The notes under the pieces are model-generated. The model saw only the letters and a list, made by a program, of their open reading frames with translations, had not been told where the DNA came from and searched no databases. 20,649 bases of DNA. It comes from Paracoccaceae bacterium (GTDB lineage: Bacteria; Pseudomonadota; Alphaproteobacteria; Rhodobacterales; Rhodobacteraceae). Each line of letters starts with the position of its first letter. Within the stretch, counting starts at the first letter, position 1. This document shows, piece after piece, positions 7,784-15,861 of this stretch. The stretch spans positions 1-20,649 of the forward strand of contig SKMI01000218.1 in NCBI GenBank assembly GCA_007121115.1, written 5' to 3'. Both the position numbers and the translations under genes were made by a program.

Positions 7784-8626
7784 ATGACGGTCGGCGCGCG
7801 AAACCTGCGATTGATGCTTGCTTTCATGGCCGCGACCGCGCTGGCCGCCTGCGGCGACAGCGCGCCGGACGAATCGCTGTCAGGTTTCAGCGCCGAAGAG
7901 ATTTTTCAGCGCGGCGAGTATGAGCTGGAAACCAACCGCCGCGCCTCGCGCTCGGTGCGTTATTTCTCCGAAGTGGAGCGGCTTTACCCCTACAGCGACT
8001 GGGCGCGCCGCTCGCTGATCATGCAGGCCTACGCCTATCACCGCGACCGCGAATACGAGGAAAGCCGCGCCGCCGCGCAGCGTTTCCTGGACACGTATCC
8101 GGGCGACGAGGATGCGGCCTACGCCGCCTATCTGCTGGCGATCTCCTTCTATGACCAGATCGACGAGGTCGGCCGTGATCAGGGCCTGACTTTCCAGGCC
8201 CTGCGCCATCTGCGCCGGGTGATCGAGGAATACCCCGAGACCGAATTCGCCCGATCCTCGGTGCTCAAGTTCGACCTCGCCTTCGACCATCTGGCGGGCA
8301 AGGAGATGGAGATCGGGCGCTTCTACCTCAAGCGTGGCAATTATTCGGCGGCAATCAATCGCTTCCGCGTGGTGGTCGAGGATTTCCAGACCACCACCCA
8401 CACCCCCGAGGCGCTGCACCGTCTGGTGGAATCCTACCTCGCGCTCGGCTTCGAGGATGACGCCCGCACCGCCGCCGCGATCCTTGGCCACAACTTCCAG
8501 GCCAACCCGTTCTACGAGGACAGCTTCCGCCTGCTCAGCGGTCAGGATCTGGCGCCCGAGGCCGCGAGCGGCGACGGCTGGTTGCAGCAGATCTACCGCC
8601 AGTCCATCCGCGGCGAATGGCTCTGA
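7784..8626 (+). CDS. bamD: outer membrane assembly lipoprotein BamD
   Basis: BamD is an outer membrane lipoprotein and an essential part of the BAM complex, which folds beta-barrel proteins. The 280-residue product has a signal peptide ending in lipobox LAAC, with Cys23 as the lipidated residue. After it come TPR repeats: SAEEIFQRGEYELE (35-48), then repeats with FSEVERLYPYSDWARRS, FLDTYPGDEDAAYAAYLLA and RRVIEEYPETEFARSS, and later FYLKRGNYSAAINRFRVVVEDF and ALHRLVESYLALG. The spacing and the tyrosine-proline turns are characteristic of the BamD/ComL family. The start ATG lies 13 bases after AGGGA. The gene is placed as usual between lpxC and recN. Confidence 0.95.
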   Translation: MTVGARNLRLMLAFMAATALAACGDSAPDESLSGFSAEEIFQRGEYELETNRRASRSVRYFSEVERLYPYSDWARRSLIMQAYAYHRDREYEESRAAAQRFLDTYPGDEDAAYAAYLLAISFYDQIDEVGRDQGLTFQALRHLRRVIEEYPETEFARSSVLKFDLAFDHLAGKEMEIGRFYLKRGNYSAAINRFRVVVEDFQTTTHTPEALHRLVESYLALGFEDDARTAAAILGHNFQANPFYEDSFRLLSGQDLAPEAASGDGWLQQIYRQSIRGEWL

Positions 8627-8660
8627 TCCGCCCCACGCGCGTCCAGCCCCCTGCCTGCCC

Positions 8661-8708
8661 CTTCATCTTGCCCGAAATACTCCGGGGGTGCGGGGGCAGC
8701 GCCCCCGC
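8661..8708. repeat. intergenic GC-rich hairpin repeat, family-like
   Basis: The bamD-recN gap holds a block that begins CTTCATCTTGCCCGAAATAC (8661-8680) and ends in a perfect 8-bp hairpin, GCGGGGGC (8690-8697) and GCCCCCGC (8701-8708), with loop AGC. From memory, similar CATCTTGCCC...AAATACTCC...GGGGGCAGCGCCCCC blocks recur between genes in Rhodobacteraceae genomes. Only one copy occurs in this window, so repetition cannot be shown here. The hairpin may also terminate bamD transcription. Confidence 0.5.
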
Positions 8709-8728
8709 GGCCTGACAGGGGCGCGCCG

Positions 8729-10411
8729 ATGCTGGTCTCGCTCGACATCCGCGACATGCTGCTGATCGACCGGCTGGAGCTTGCCTTCCGGCCCGGGCTG
8801 AACGTGCTGACCGGCGAAACCGGCGCGGGCAAGTCGATCCTGCTGGATTGTCTGGGCTTTGTGCTGGGCTGGCGCGGGCGCGCCGATCTGGTCCGCCCGG
8901 GCGCCGCGCAGGGCGAGGTGGTGGCCGAATTCGCCCTTGCTCCGGACCACCCTGCGCGCGCCATCCTCACGGACGCGGGTTTTCCGGTGGACGACACGTT
9001 GCTGCTGCGCCGCGTCAACAGCGCCGAGGGGCGCAAGAGCGCATGGATCAACGACCGCCGCGCCTCGGGCGAGGTGCTGCGCGCGCTCTCCGAGGTGCTG
9101 GTGGAGCTTCACGGTCAGCAGGATGACCGCGGCCTTCTGAACCCGCGCAGCCACGGCGGGTTTCTCGATGCCTTCGGCGAGCTGGAAGCGCCGCTGACTG
9201 AGACCGCCGCCCGCTGGCGCGCGCTGAGCCGTGCGCGCAAGGCCCGTAAAGAGGCCGCGGCTCTGCTGGACGACCTGACGCGCGAAGAGGATTTCCTGCG
9301 CCACGCGGTCCAGGAACTGGACCTGCTGGACCCGCAAACGGGCGAGGAAGAGGCGCTCGACACCCGCCGCCGGATGCTGCAGCAGGGCGAACGCCTGCGC
9401 GCCGATCTGGCCCGCGCCCATGCCGCCCTGACCGGCGAAGGCGCCGAGCGGATGCTGTCGGATACGACCCGCTGGCTGGATGGCGCCGCCGAAGCGCTGG
9501 AGGGGCGGCTCGATGCGCCGCTGGAAGCCCTGGGCCGTGCGCTGGATGAGGTGGCCGAGGCCGCGCGCGGGATCGAGGATGCGCAGGAGGCGTTCGACAC
9601 CGGCGCCGGCACGCTCGAGGAGGTGGAGGAGCGCCTGTTTGCCATCCGCGGTCTGGCGCGCAAGCATGGCGTGCTGCCGGATGAGTTGGGCGCGCTGGCC
9701 GAGGACCTGCGCGCGCGCCTTGCCGCGCTGGACGGCGGCAGCGCCGATATCGCGCGGCTGGAGGCCGAGGAACGCGCCGCCGAAAGCGATTACGCCGCGG
9801 CGGCCGAGGCGCTGAGCGCCGCGCGCCGGGCGGCGGCGGCGGAACTGGACGCCGCCATGGCCGCTGAACTCGCCCCGCTGAAGATGGAGCGCGCCGCCTT
9901 TGCCACGCGCATCGGCCGTGCCGCTCCGGGACCTTCGGGGCAGGACACGGTGACCTTCGAGGTCGCCACCAACCCCGGCGCGCCCGCGGGGGCGCTCAAT
10001 CGCATCGCCTCGGGCGGGGAACTCTCGCGTTTTCTGCTGGCGCTCAAGGTCTGCCTCGCGCGCGGGGCGCAGGGCGGCCTGACCATGATCTTCGACGAGA
10101 TCGACCGCGGCGTGGGCGGGGCCACCGCCGATGCCGTGGGCCGCCGTCTGCGGGCGCTGGCCGCAGGCGGCCGGAACGGGGGGCAGGTGCTGGTCGTCAC
10201 CCATTCGCCGCAGGTCGCGGCCCTGGGCGCGCATCACTGGCGGGTGGAAAAGCACGTGACAGCCGGGCAGACCCTGTCCCGCGTTGTGCCGCTTTCCGCC
10301 GATGCAAGGGTCGAGGAGATTGCGCGGATGCTCGCAGGTGATAGCATCACCGATGCCGCGCGCGCGGCGGCCCGGGCGTTGCTGGCCCCGGACGCGGTGC
10401 CCGGCGCGTAA
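8729..10411 (+). CDS. recN: DNA repair protein RecN
   Basis: RecN is a cytoplasmic SMC-like ATPase that acts early in double-strand break repair. The 560-residue product has Walker A GETGAGKS (29-36) near the N-terminus, the Q-loop-region HGQQDD, a long central Ala/Glu/Arg/Leu-rich segment that forms the short coiled coil, then signature ASGGELSRFLLALK, Walker B MIFDEIDRGVGG and the switch histidine in VTHSPQVAALG. Arrangement and length match the family. Start ATG 8729 follows GACAGGGGCGCGCCG; the preceding repeat separates it from bamD. In many relatives ligA follows recN; here a small lipoprotein gene starts 34 bases after the stop instead. Confidence 0.95.
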   Translation: MLVSLDIRDMLLIDRLELAFRPGLNVLTGETGAGKSILLDCLGFVLGWRGRADLVRPGAAQGEVVAEFALAPDHPARAILTDAGFPVDDTLLLRRVNSAEGRKSAWINDRRASGEVLRALSEVLVELHGQQDDRGLLNPRSHGGFLDAFGELEAPLTETAARWRALSRARKARKEAAALLDDLTREEDFLRHAVQELDLLDPQTGEEEALDTRRRMLQQGERLRADLARAHAALTGEGAERMLSDTTRWLDGAAEALEGRLDAPLEALGRALDEVAEAARGIEDAQEAFDTGAGTLEEVEERLFAIRGLARKHGVLPDELGALAEDLRARLAALDGGSADIARLEAEERAAESDYAAAAEALSAARRAAAAELDAAMAAELAPLKMERAAFATRIGRAAPGPSGQDTVTFEVATNPGAPAGALNRIASGGELSRFLLALKVCLARGAQGGLTMIFDEIDRGVGGATADAVGRRLRALAAGGRNGGQVLVVTHSPQVAALGAHHWRVEKHVTAGQTLSRVVPLSADARVEEIARMLAGDSITDAARAAARALLAPDAVPGA

Positions 10412-10444
10412 GGTTTCACAGCTTGCCCAGCAGGAGGTCCGCCC

Positions 10445-10834
10445 ATGTTCCGTGCCCGCCGCCCGTTTCCCGCCCGCGTCCCCGCCGCCGCGCTATGCCT
10501 TGCCGCAGGGCTTGGCCTTTCGGCCTGTATGGAGCCCTTGGGCATGGGCGCGCCAGCTGCGGCGCCGCGCACCACGCCGGGGGATCAGGTCGCGTTCCTG
10601 CCGCCGCCGACCGATGTTCCCACCGCAAGTCGGGCCGAACGCGCCTGCGTGGAGCAGGGGGCCCGGCAGGGGCTGGACGTGCAACGCGTGGTCGGCACAC
10701 GCGCCACCACCGATGCCAGCGGTCAGACCACGGGCCGGGACGTGATGCTGCGGGTGTCACGCCAGGGTCAGGTCTATGAGGTGCGCTGCAACTACGCGCA
10801 GGGCACCGACACGGCGCGGATCATGTCGCTGTAA
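10445..10834 (+). CDS. small putative lipoprotein, unknown function
   Basis: The 129-residue product begins with an Arg-rich n-region and a hydrophobic stretch ending in lipobox LSAC, with Cys28 as the likely lipidated residue, so it should be a membrane-anchored periplasmic protein. A Pro/Ala-rich linker (31-57) leads to a compact C-terminal domain (about 62-129), with VLRVSRQGQVYEVRC-like strands and two cysteines (Cys68, Cys115) that could form a disulfide bond. AGGAGG lies eight bases before the ATG, a strong ribosome binding site. I do not recognise the family. It follows recN closely on the same strand and converges with regA. It has the size and layout of many conserved hypothetical lipoproteins in Rhodobacterales. 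Confidence 0.8.
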   Translation: MFRARRPFPARVPAAALCLAAGLGLSACMEPLGMGAPAAAPRTTPGDQVAFLPPPTDVPTASRAERACVEQGARQGLDVQRVVGTRATTDASGQTTGRDVMLRVSRQGQVYEVRCNYAQGTDTARIMSL

Positions 10835-10850
10835 GGGTCCTCTATCCCCA

Positions 10851-10878
10851 ACCGCCGCTCCGCAGGCCGGGCGGCGGT
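10851..10878. terminator. weak bidirectional hairpin between lipoprotein gene and regA
   Basis: ACCGCCG (10851-10857) pairs with CGGCGGT (10872-10878) around a 14-base loop, in the 67-base gap between two convergent genes. Neither side has a T-run. Position suggests a shared terminator, but the evidence is limited. Confidence 0.3.
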
Positions 10879-10901
10879 CTGCCGCGCCGCTGGATCGAAG
10901 G

Positions 10902-11456
10902 TCAGCGCGGGCTGCGCTTGGCGAGGATGCGTTGCAGGGTGCGCCGGTGCATGCTCAACCGCCGCGCGGTCTCGGACACGTTGCGGTCGCATTGCTCATA
11001 GACGCGCTGAATATGCTCCCACCGTACCCGGTCGGCGGACATGGGGTTTTCCGGCGGGTCGGGCAGCAGGTCGGCATCGGACAGAAGCGCTCGTACCACA
11101 TCGTCGGCATCCGCCGGTTTCGACAGGTAATCCGTGGCCCCGATCTTGACCGCCGCCACAGCCGTGGCAATGGCCCCGTACCCGGTCAGCACCACCACGC
11201 GGCTGTCGGGGCGCTTTTCGCGCAGGGCTTCGACCACATCGAGCCCGTTGCCATCCTCGAGCCGCAGGTCGATCACCGCAAAGGCGGGCGGGTGCGACGC
11301 GACGCGCGCCTTGCCGGTGGCAACGCTGTCGGCGATATCGACCTCGAAGCCGCGTTTCTCCATCGCCCGCGCAAGCCTGCGCAGGAAGACCTCGTCGTCA
11401 TCGACCAGCAGGAGCGTGGCATCCCCCGCGGGGGCACGTAATTCGGGCTCGGCCAT
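10902..11456 (-). CDS. regA: redox response regulator RegA (PrrA/ActR)
   Basis: RegA is the DNA-binding response regulator phosphorylated by RegB. In Rhodobacter it controls photosynthesis, CO2 and N2 fixation, respiration and hydrogen genes according to redox state. With the ATG at 11456 it has 184 residues, the length known for R. capsulatus RegA. It has the acidic pocket VDDD (18-21), phospho-acceptor Asp63 in VIDLRLEDGNGLD, the TGYGAIATAVAAVK and YLSKPAD blocks, and the C-terminal Fis-type helix-turn-helix ETARRLSMHRRTLQRILAKRSPR region. Upstream in-frame starts exist (for example 11474), but the MAEPEL start matches known RegA proteins. It lies downstream of senC. An hvrA gene, which follows regA in R. 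capsulatus, is absent; the next gene converges on it. Confidence 0.96.
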   Translation of the reverse strand: MAEPELRAPAGDATLLLVDDDEVFLRRLARAMEKRGFEVDIADSVATGKARVASHPPAFAVIDLRLEDGNGLDVVEALREKRPDSRVVVLTGYGAIATAVAAVKIGATDYLSKPADADDVVRALLSDADLLPDPPENPMSADRVRWEHIQRVYEQCDRNVSETARRLSMHRRTLQRILAKRSPR

Positions 11457-11489
11457 GGTGGCAATGTCCTTCATGGTGACGCTATCCTT

Positions 11490-11536
11490 CCTATTCACTT
11501 GCCTGAATAGGTAGCGCCCACCTGTGCCGAGGTCAA
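11490..11536 (-). promoter_or_regulatory. candidate regA promoter overlapped by an inverted repeat
   Basis: On the minus strand, TTGACC (11536-11531), a 17-base spacer, then TACCTA (11513-11508) lies in the senC-regA gap. The -35 is good, the -10 poor. A perfect 8-bp inverted repeat, CCTATTCA (11490-11497) and TGAATAGG (11504-11511), with loop CTTGCC on the plus strand, overlaps the -10 and expected start of transcription. It could be an operator or a 5' hairpin of the regA mRNA. No T-run follows, so it is not a clear terminator for senC. Confidence 0.5.
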
Positions 11537-11570
11537 TTTCGCGCGGTCCCGATTCCCGTCGACGCAAGAC

Positions 11571-12194
11571 TCACGCGGCGTCGATGAAGCAGGCGATCCG
11601 TTCGGCCAGGGCTTCGGGGGTCAGATCGCGGCGGAACACCTCGACAAAGCCGTGACCGGGCAGCAGCAGATAGCTGAAGGTCGAATGATCGATCAGGTAG
11701 AACTCGTCATCGTCCTGATCATGGATCGCATAATAGGCGCGATAGGCGCGCGCGGCGTCGCGGATCTGCTCTTCGGTGCCGGTCAGCCCGACCATCTCGG
11801 GGTGCATGAAGCCGACGAAATCGGCCAGCACTTCGGGAGTGTCGCGCTGCGGGTCCACGGAAATGAACACCGGCTGCAGGTCATAGCCCTGCTCGGCCAG
11901 CACATCGGTCGCCAGCGCGTTGCGGTTGGCATCAAGCGGGCAGACATCGGGGCAGAACGCATAGCCGAAATACAGAAGTGTGGGCCGTGTCAGAAGCGAT
12001 TCGTCCGTCACGGTCTGGCCACTGTGATCCACCAGTTCGAACGGCCCGCCGATTGCTCCGGACCCGCCCGCAACCACGCTTTCGCGGCACTGGGCGAACC
12101 CGGCCTCCGAGGGTCCGCGCATCATCATGTAGGCAAGCCCGCCCAGCAACGCCGCCACCAGACCGACCACGATCAGCGAATACACCCGCAGCAT
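11571..12194 (-). CDS. senC: SCO1/SenC copper protein (PrrC)
   Basis: SenC/PrrC is a membrane-anchored periplasmic thioredoxin-fold protein that binds copper, helps assemble the CuA or CuB site of cytochrome c oxidase, and affects RegB/RegA signalling in Rhodobacter. The 207-residue product has an N-terminal membrane helix (about 5-25), the copper motif CPDVC (Cys81, Cys85) and the third ligand in LIDHSTFSYLL (His170). The family residues YFGYAFCPDVCP and FISVDPQRDTPEVL are present. It is divergent from regB and is followed on the same strand by regA, the senC-regA order known from R. capsulatus. The ATG at 12194 is directly preceded on its strand by TGTGACAA. Confidence 0.95.
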   Translation of the reverse strand: MLRVYSLIVVGLVAALLGGLAYMMMRGPSEAGFAQCRESVVAGGSGAIGGPFELVDHSGQTVTDESLLTRPTLLYFGYAFCPDVCPLDANRNALATDVLAEQGYDLQPVFISVDPQRDTPEVLADFVGFMHPEMVGLTGTEEQIRDAARAYRAYYAIHDQDDDEFYLIDHSTFSYLLLPGHGFVEVFRRDLTPEALAERIACFIDAA

Positions 12195-12289
12195 TTGTCA
12201 CACCCCTAAACTCGTGGCAGACGCCTTGATGCCTGAGCGCCGCGCGCTTTACAATCACCTCTCAATCGCATGTGACAACAGGACCCAGC
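12195..12289. promoter_or_regulatory. divergent senC/regB promoter region
   Basis: The 95-base region separates the divergent starts. For regB, TTGATG (12226-12231) and TACAAT (12250-12255) have an 18-base spacer and lie 35 bases before the ATG, a good sigma-70-type match. For senC no equally clear promoter was seen. TTGTCACA (12195-12202) and its exact reverse complement TGTGACAA (12271-12278) lie at the two ends, next to senC's start and 11 bases before regB's. These mirrored sites might bind a regulator of both genes, but they could also be chance. Confidence 0.55.
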
Positions 12290-13690
12290 ATGAACCGCCC
12301 CGGGCTCGGCCCTTCCGCGCGCGAAAACCGGGGCCAGTGGGTACGGCTGCGCACGCTGACGCTGTTGCGCTGGCTGGCGGTGGCGGGCCAGCTTCTGGCA
12401 CTGGCCGTGGCCGACCGCTATCTGGGACTGAATTTCAATATCGGCCTGGCTTATCTGGTCGTCGGCGCCTCGGTGATCTCGAACCTGCTGGCGGTGTTCC
12501 TGTTTCCGGAGAACAAGCGCCTGTCGGAAACCGAGGCGATGCTGACGCTGCTGTTCGACATCGCCCAGCTTGCGGTGCTGCTGTATCTGACTGGCGGACT
12601 GAACAATCCATTCGCGCTTCTGATGCTGGCGCCGGTGACGATCTCGGCCTCGGTGCTGTCGCCGCGCCGGACGCTGTTTCTGGGCGCCATGGCGGTGGGT
12701 CTGGTCACGGTGCTGGCCTTCTGGAGCGAGCCGCTGCGCTTCGCCGATGGCTCGATCCTGGCGGTGCCGCCACTCTTTGCCTTCGGCTTCTGGCTGGCGA
12801 TCGTGATCGGGGTGATGTTCCTGGCCTTCTATGCGCGCCGGATCACGCAGGAGGTGGACACCATGGCCGATGCGCTGCTGGCCGCGCAGATGGCGCTGGA
12901 GCGCGAACAGAAGCTGACCGATCTGGGCGGTGTGGTTGCGGCGGCGGCGCACGAACTGGGCACGCCGCTGGCGACGATCAAGCTGGTCAGCGGCGAACTG
13001 GCCAGCGAGCTGCGCGACCGCCCCGAGCTGCACGAGGACGCGCAACTGATCCGCCAGCAGGCCGACCGCTGCCGCGATATCCTGCGCTCCATGGGGCGGG
13101 CGGGCAAGGACGACAAGCAGTTGCGCCAGGTGCCCCTGGAGGCCGTGCTGCGCGAGGCTGCCGAGCCCCACGCCGACCGCGGGCGCGTCATCGATTTCAT
13201 CCTGCGACCCGGCCCCGGAGCCGACGCGCGCCAGCCCCTGATCCGCCGCCGCCCCGAGGTGATCCACGGGCTGCGCAACCTGATCCAGAACGCCGTCGAT
13301 TTCGCCGAGGCGCAGGTCTGGATCGCCGCCGACTGGGACGCGCGCCATATCCGTATCCGCATCATAGACGATGGCCCGGGATTCGACCCGCACATGCTGC
13401 CGCGCATCGGTGAGCCCTTTGCCCGCAGCCGTGGCGCACTGCGTTCGGTGGCAGGGCGGCGCGGCTACGAAGGCATGGGGCTGGGCCTGTTCATCGCCAA
13501 GACCATGCTGGAACGTTCGGGCGCGGAACTGCACTTCGGCAATTGCGAGGGGGTGCCGCAAGACCTTGGCACGGACGCAGCGCAAGCGCCGGGAAGGGCA
13601 GGGGCCTTTGCCGAACTCCGCTGGCCGCGCCCCCTGATCGAGGCGGATGCCGAGGCCGTGCGGGGGCAGAACCAGCCGCACGAAACCTGA
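12290..13690 (+). CDS. regB: redox sensor histidine kinase RegB (PrrB)
   Basis: RegB is an inner membrane kinase that senses redox state and phosphorylates RegA. The 466-residue product has about six membrane helices (roughly 25-190), the ubiquinone-binding heptad GGLNNPF (102-108) between helices, the H-box HELGTPLATIK with phospho-accepting His221, and the redox-box QADRCRDILRSMGRAGKDD containing the regulatory cysteine (Cys261). His-Cys spacing is 40 residues, the same as His225-Cys265 in R. capsulatus. The HATPase domain follows with NLIQNAVDFA, DDGPGFDP and a GMGLGLFIAK box. ATG 12290 has AGGA six bases upstream; a GTG at 12272 is less likely. It is divergent from senC-regA, the usual redox locus. 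Confidence 0.97.
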   Translation: MNRPGLGPSARENRGQWVRLRTLTLLRWLAVAGQLLALAVADRYLGLNFNIGLAYLVVGASVISNLLAVFLFPENKRLSETEAMLTLLFDIAQLAVLLYLTGGLNNPFALLMLAPVTISASVLSPRRTLFLGAMAVGLVTVLAFWSEPLRFADGSILAVPPLFAFGFWLAIVIGVMFLAFYARRITQEVDTMADALLAAQMALEREQKLTDLGGVVAAAAHELGTPLATIKLVSGELASELRDRPELHEDAQLIRQQADRCRDILRSMGRAGKDDKQLRQVPLEAVLREAAEPHADRGRVIDFILRPGPGADARQPLIRRRPEVIHGLRNLIQNAVDFAEAQVWIAADWDARHIRIRIIDDGPGFDPHMLPRIGEPFARSRGALRSVAGRRGYEGMGLGLFIAKTMLERSGAELHFGNCEGVPQDLGTDAAQAPGRAGAFAELRWPRPLIEADAEAVRGQNQPHET

Positions 13691-13704
13691 GCAGTCGCGC
13701 AGCC

Positions 13705-13719
13705 TTAAGCTCGCCTTAA
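13705..13719 (+). promoter_or_regulatory. perfect CtrA box upstream of the DivL-like gene
   Basis: TTAA (13705-13708), seven bases, TTAA (13716-13719) is an exact match to the CtrA consensus TTAA-N7-TTAA, followed by CC. It lies 56 bases before the start of the PAS gene in an 85-base gap. A GATTC (13746-13750), a CcrM-type GANTC site, lies between it and the ATG. CtrA is the master cell-cycle or motility/gene-transfer regulator of alphaproteobacteria. Confidence 0.6.
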
Positions 13720-13775
13720 CCAATTATCTCAACTGTAGGGAGTGAGATTCGCGCCCATGCAATCCGGAGCCTGTC

Positions 13776-15626
13776 ATGGTCCCCTCGCTCAGCCTCGCCC
13801 TTGTGCTGGTCGCCACCTCGGTGCTGTCGGCCCTTACTGCGATGCTGGTCATGCAGCTTCGGCGCCCACGTCCGGGGCCCGAGGCTGCGCGCCCCTACGC
13901 CCCGGATATCGCCGGGCGCGCGGTGCTGATCTATGATGACCGGCGGCTGGTGGATGCCAATGCCCATGGCCAGACGTTGCTGCAATCGGCCCGCGCCGCG
14001 GCCGATGCGTCCGGCGCGCCGGAGTCCGCGGACGATGATCTGGAACCGGTGCTGCGCCTGCTGGCGTTACGCTTCCCGGACTTGCGCGACCGGTTGCCCT
14101 CGCTGGTGCGCGCCGGGCGGATCACGCTGGGCGCGGCGGATGACTCCGGCTTCGAGATGGTGGCCGAATGGCGCGGTGGGCTCGCACATCTGACCGTGAT
14201 CGACACGCGCGCGGACGGCAGTTGCCTGCTTGTCGACCGGTTGAGTTTCGATGCGTTGCAAGGCGAGTTGGAAGGGCTGCGGGAGTGCATGTCCCACGCC
14301 CCGGTCGCCATCTGGCGCACCGATGCCGACGGGGCGGTGATCTGGGCGAACCGCGCCTATCTCGATCTGGCCGCGCGCGGCCCGGGGCTCTCCGGATGGC
14401 CGTTGCCGCGGCTCTTTCCGGCACTTGACCAGGATGGCCCGCAGCGCTTGAAGCTCGAACTCGGCAGTTCCGCGTGCTGGTTCGAATGCCGCGGCCTCGC
14501 CCGCGCGCAGGGCACGCTGAACTACGCCATCCCCGCCGACAGCGCCGCGCGGAGCGAGAAGGCGCGCCACGACCTTGTGCAGACCCTCGCCGGGGCGTTC
14601 GCCATGCACCCCGTTGGGCTGGCCGTGTTCGACGATGCCAGGGTGCTGCAGATCTTCAACCCTGCCCTGATGGACATGACCGGCCTGAGCGCCGAGTTTC
14701 TCGCCAGCAGACCGGGGTTCGACCGCTTTCTGCATGCGCTGCGTGAACGCCGGATGCTGCCGGAACCGGCGGATTATCGGAGTTGGCGCAGCGCGTTGCT
14801 GGAACTGGAACGCGCTGCCCAGTCCGGCGCCTATCAGGAGGAATGGCCGCTGCCCTCGGGCCAGACCCTACATGTCACCGGACGCCCGCACCCCGAGGGC
14901 GGGATCGCCTTCCTGTTCGAGGACGTGACCAGCGAAATGACCCTGACGCGCAGTTTCCGCGCCCAGATCGAGACTGCGCAGACGGTGATCGACGCGTTGC
15001 CCGATGCGCTGGCGGTCTTTTCGGCACAAGGCACGTTCCGGCTGGCAAACGCAGCGTATCACCGGCTCTGGGGTACCGATCCGATGGCGGCGGCCGGGCA
15101 TGGCACGATGCAGGCTGCGCTGGATGTGTGGCGCACGGCAAGCCATCCGAGCCCACTCTGGCCCAAGCTGGCCGAGGGCGCCGTCGCGTGCAACCTGCCG
15201 CAGGAGGTCACGGGCACGGCCGCGTTGCGCAACGGGATCGTCCTCGCCGTGCGCCTGCAGACGCTGGTCGGAGGCAACCTGCTGGTCTCCTTCAGCCGTG
15301 CCCGCCCGGATATGGCGGAGACCGCAGATCCATCGGCGCCGACTGTTTCCAGGCCGCCTGTCGCCGCCGCCGTGCCCGGGGTCGCGCAGGGATCAAGGCC
15401 ATCGATCACCCCGGAACATGCCGCGCATCAGGCCATCCTGTCGCGCGGCGACCCGCTCGCGGATGCGGGTTCTGGTGCCGACCGTGCCGCAACCCCGACC
15501 GTGGCACTGGCGGCAAGCGGGAACGGGGCCGCGCCTGCAGCATCCGACGCCGGGACCCAGGACGGCCCGGCGCCGCGCGCCGCGCGCGTCCGCCATCGCT
15601 CCAGCCGCTCGGCGCTGCGAGGCTGA
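13776..15626 (+). CDS. divL: DivL-like PAS-domain protein lacking a kinase domain
   Basis: The 616-residue product has one N-terminal membrane helix (4-28) and several PAS-like units: a degenerate one (about 43-155), then 165-250 with SHAPVAIWRTDADGAVIWAN, 268-385 with MHPVGLAVFDDARVLQIFNPAL and FLFEDVTSE, and 400-508 with LPDALAVFSAQGTFRLANAAYHRLWG. These match the DivL family of alphaproteobacteria, where the protein acts in the CckA-ChpT-CtrA phosphorelay. Full-length family members continue into a DHp/HATPase kinase-like region; here residue 508 is followed by an Ala/Pro-rich disordered tail. From memory, R. capsulatus DivL has also been described as a PAS-domain protein. In relatives tsaE often lies downstream; here azlD follows on the other strand. 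GGAG six bases before the ATG supports the start. The family is moderately sure, the gene name less so. Confidence 0.6.
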   Translation: MVPSLSLALVLVATSVLSALTAMLVMQLRRPRPGPEAARPYAPDIAGRAVLIYDDRRLVDANAHGQTLLQSARAAADASGAPESADDDLEPVLRLLALRFPDLRDRLPSLVRAGRITLGAADDSGFEMVAEWRGGLAHLTVIDTRADGSCLLVDRLSFDALQGELEGLRECMSHAPVAIWRTDADGAVIWANRAYLDLAARGPGLSGWPLPRLFPALDQDGPQRLKLELGSSACWFECRGLARAQGTLNYAIPADSAARSEKARHDLVQTLAGAFAMHPVGLAVFDDARVLQIFNPALMDMTGLSAEFLASRPGFDRFLHALRERRMLPEPADYRSWRSALLELERAAQSGAYQEEWPLPSGQTLHVTGRPHPEGGIAFLFEDVTSEMTLTRSFRAQIETAQTVIDALPDALAVFSAQGTFRLANAAYHRLWGTDPMAAAGHGTMQAALDVWRTASHPSPLWPKLAEGAVACNLPQEVTGTAALRNGIVLAVRLQTLVGGNLLVSFSRARPDMAETADPSAPTVSRPPVAAAVPGVAQGSRPSITPEHAAHQAILSRGDPLADAGSGADRAATPTVALAASGNGAAPAASDAGTQDGPAPRAARVRHRSSRSALRG

Positions 15627-15861
15627 TCGCCGACGGGCCGGGCTGATCGGTTCGCTCCATGCGCGAGCACACCGGGCGTCGCGCCCTGCAGGCGGTCTGC
15701 CGCTCTCGCGCCCTGCACGTCACGCTCGCCCGGACCGGTGCCCGGAAACCGCCTTGCGTCCCGTCCTCGCTGGTGGCCCGGATGCGGCAACGCCTTCCGC
15801 TTCGACCCCCGCGCGCAAGCGCATCCCCCTGTCGCTGGTCCTCGTCCCACGCGCCCCCAGA

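Noticed and set aside
8663..10255. Long minus-strand frame opposite recN
   Set aside because: It is an antisense shadow of recN; recN has all its ATPase motifs.
12272..12289. GTG at 12272 as the regB start
   Set aside because: The ATG at 12290 has AGGA at good spacing and gives a length closer to known RegB.
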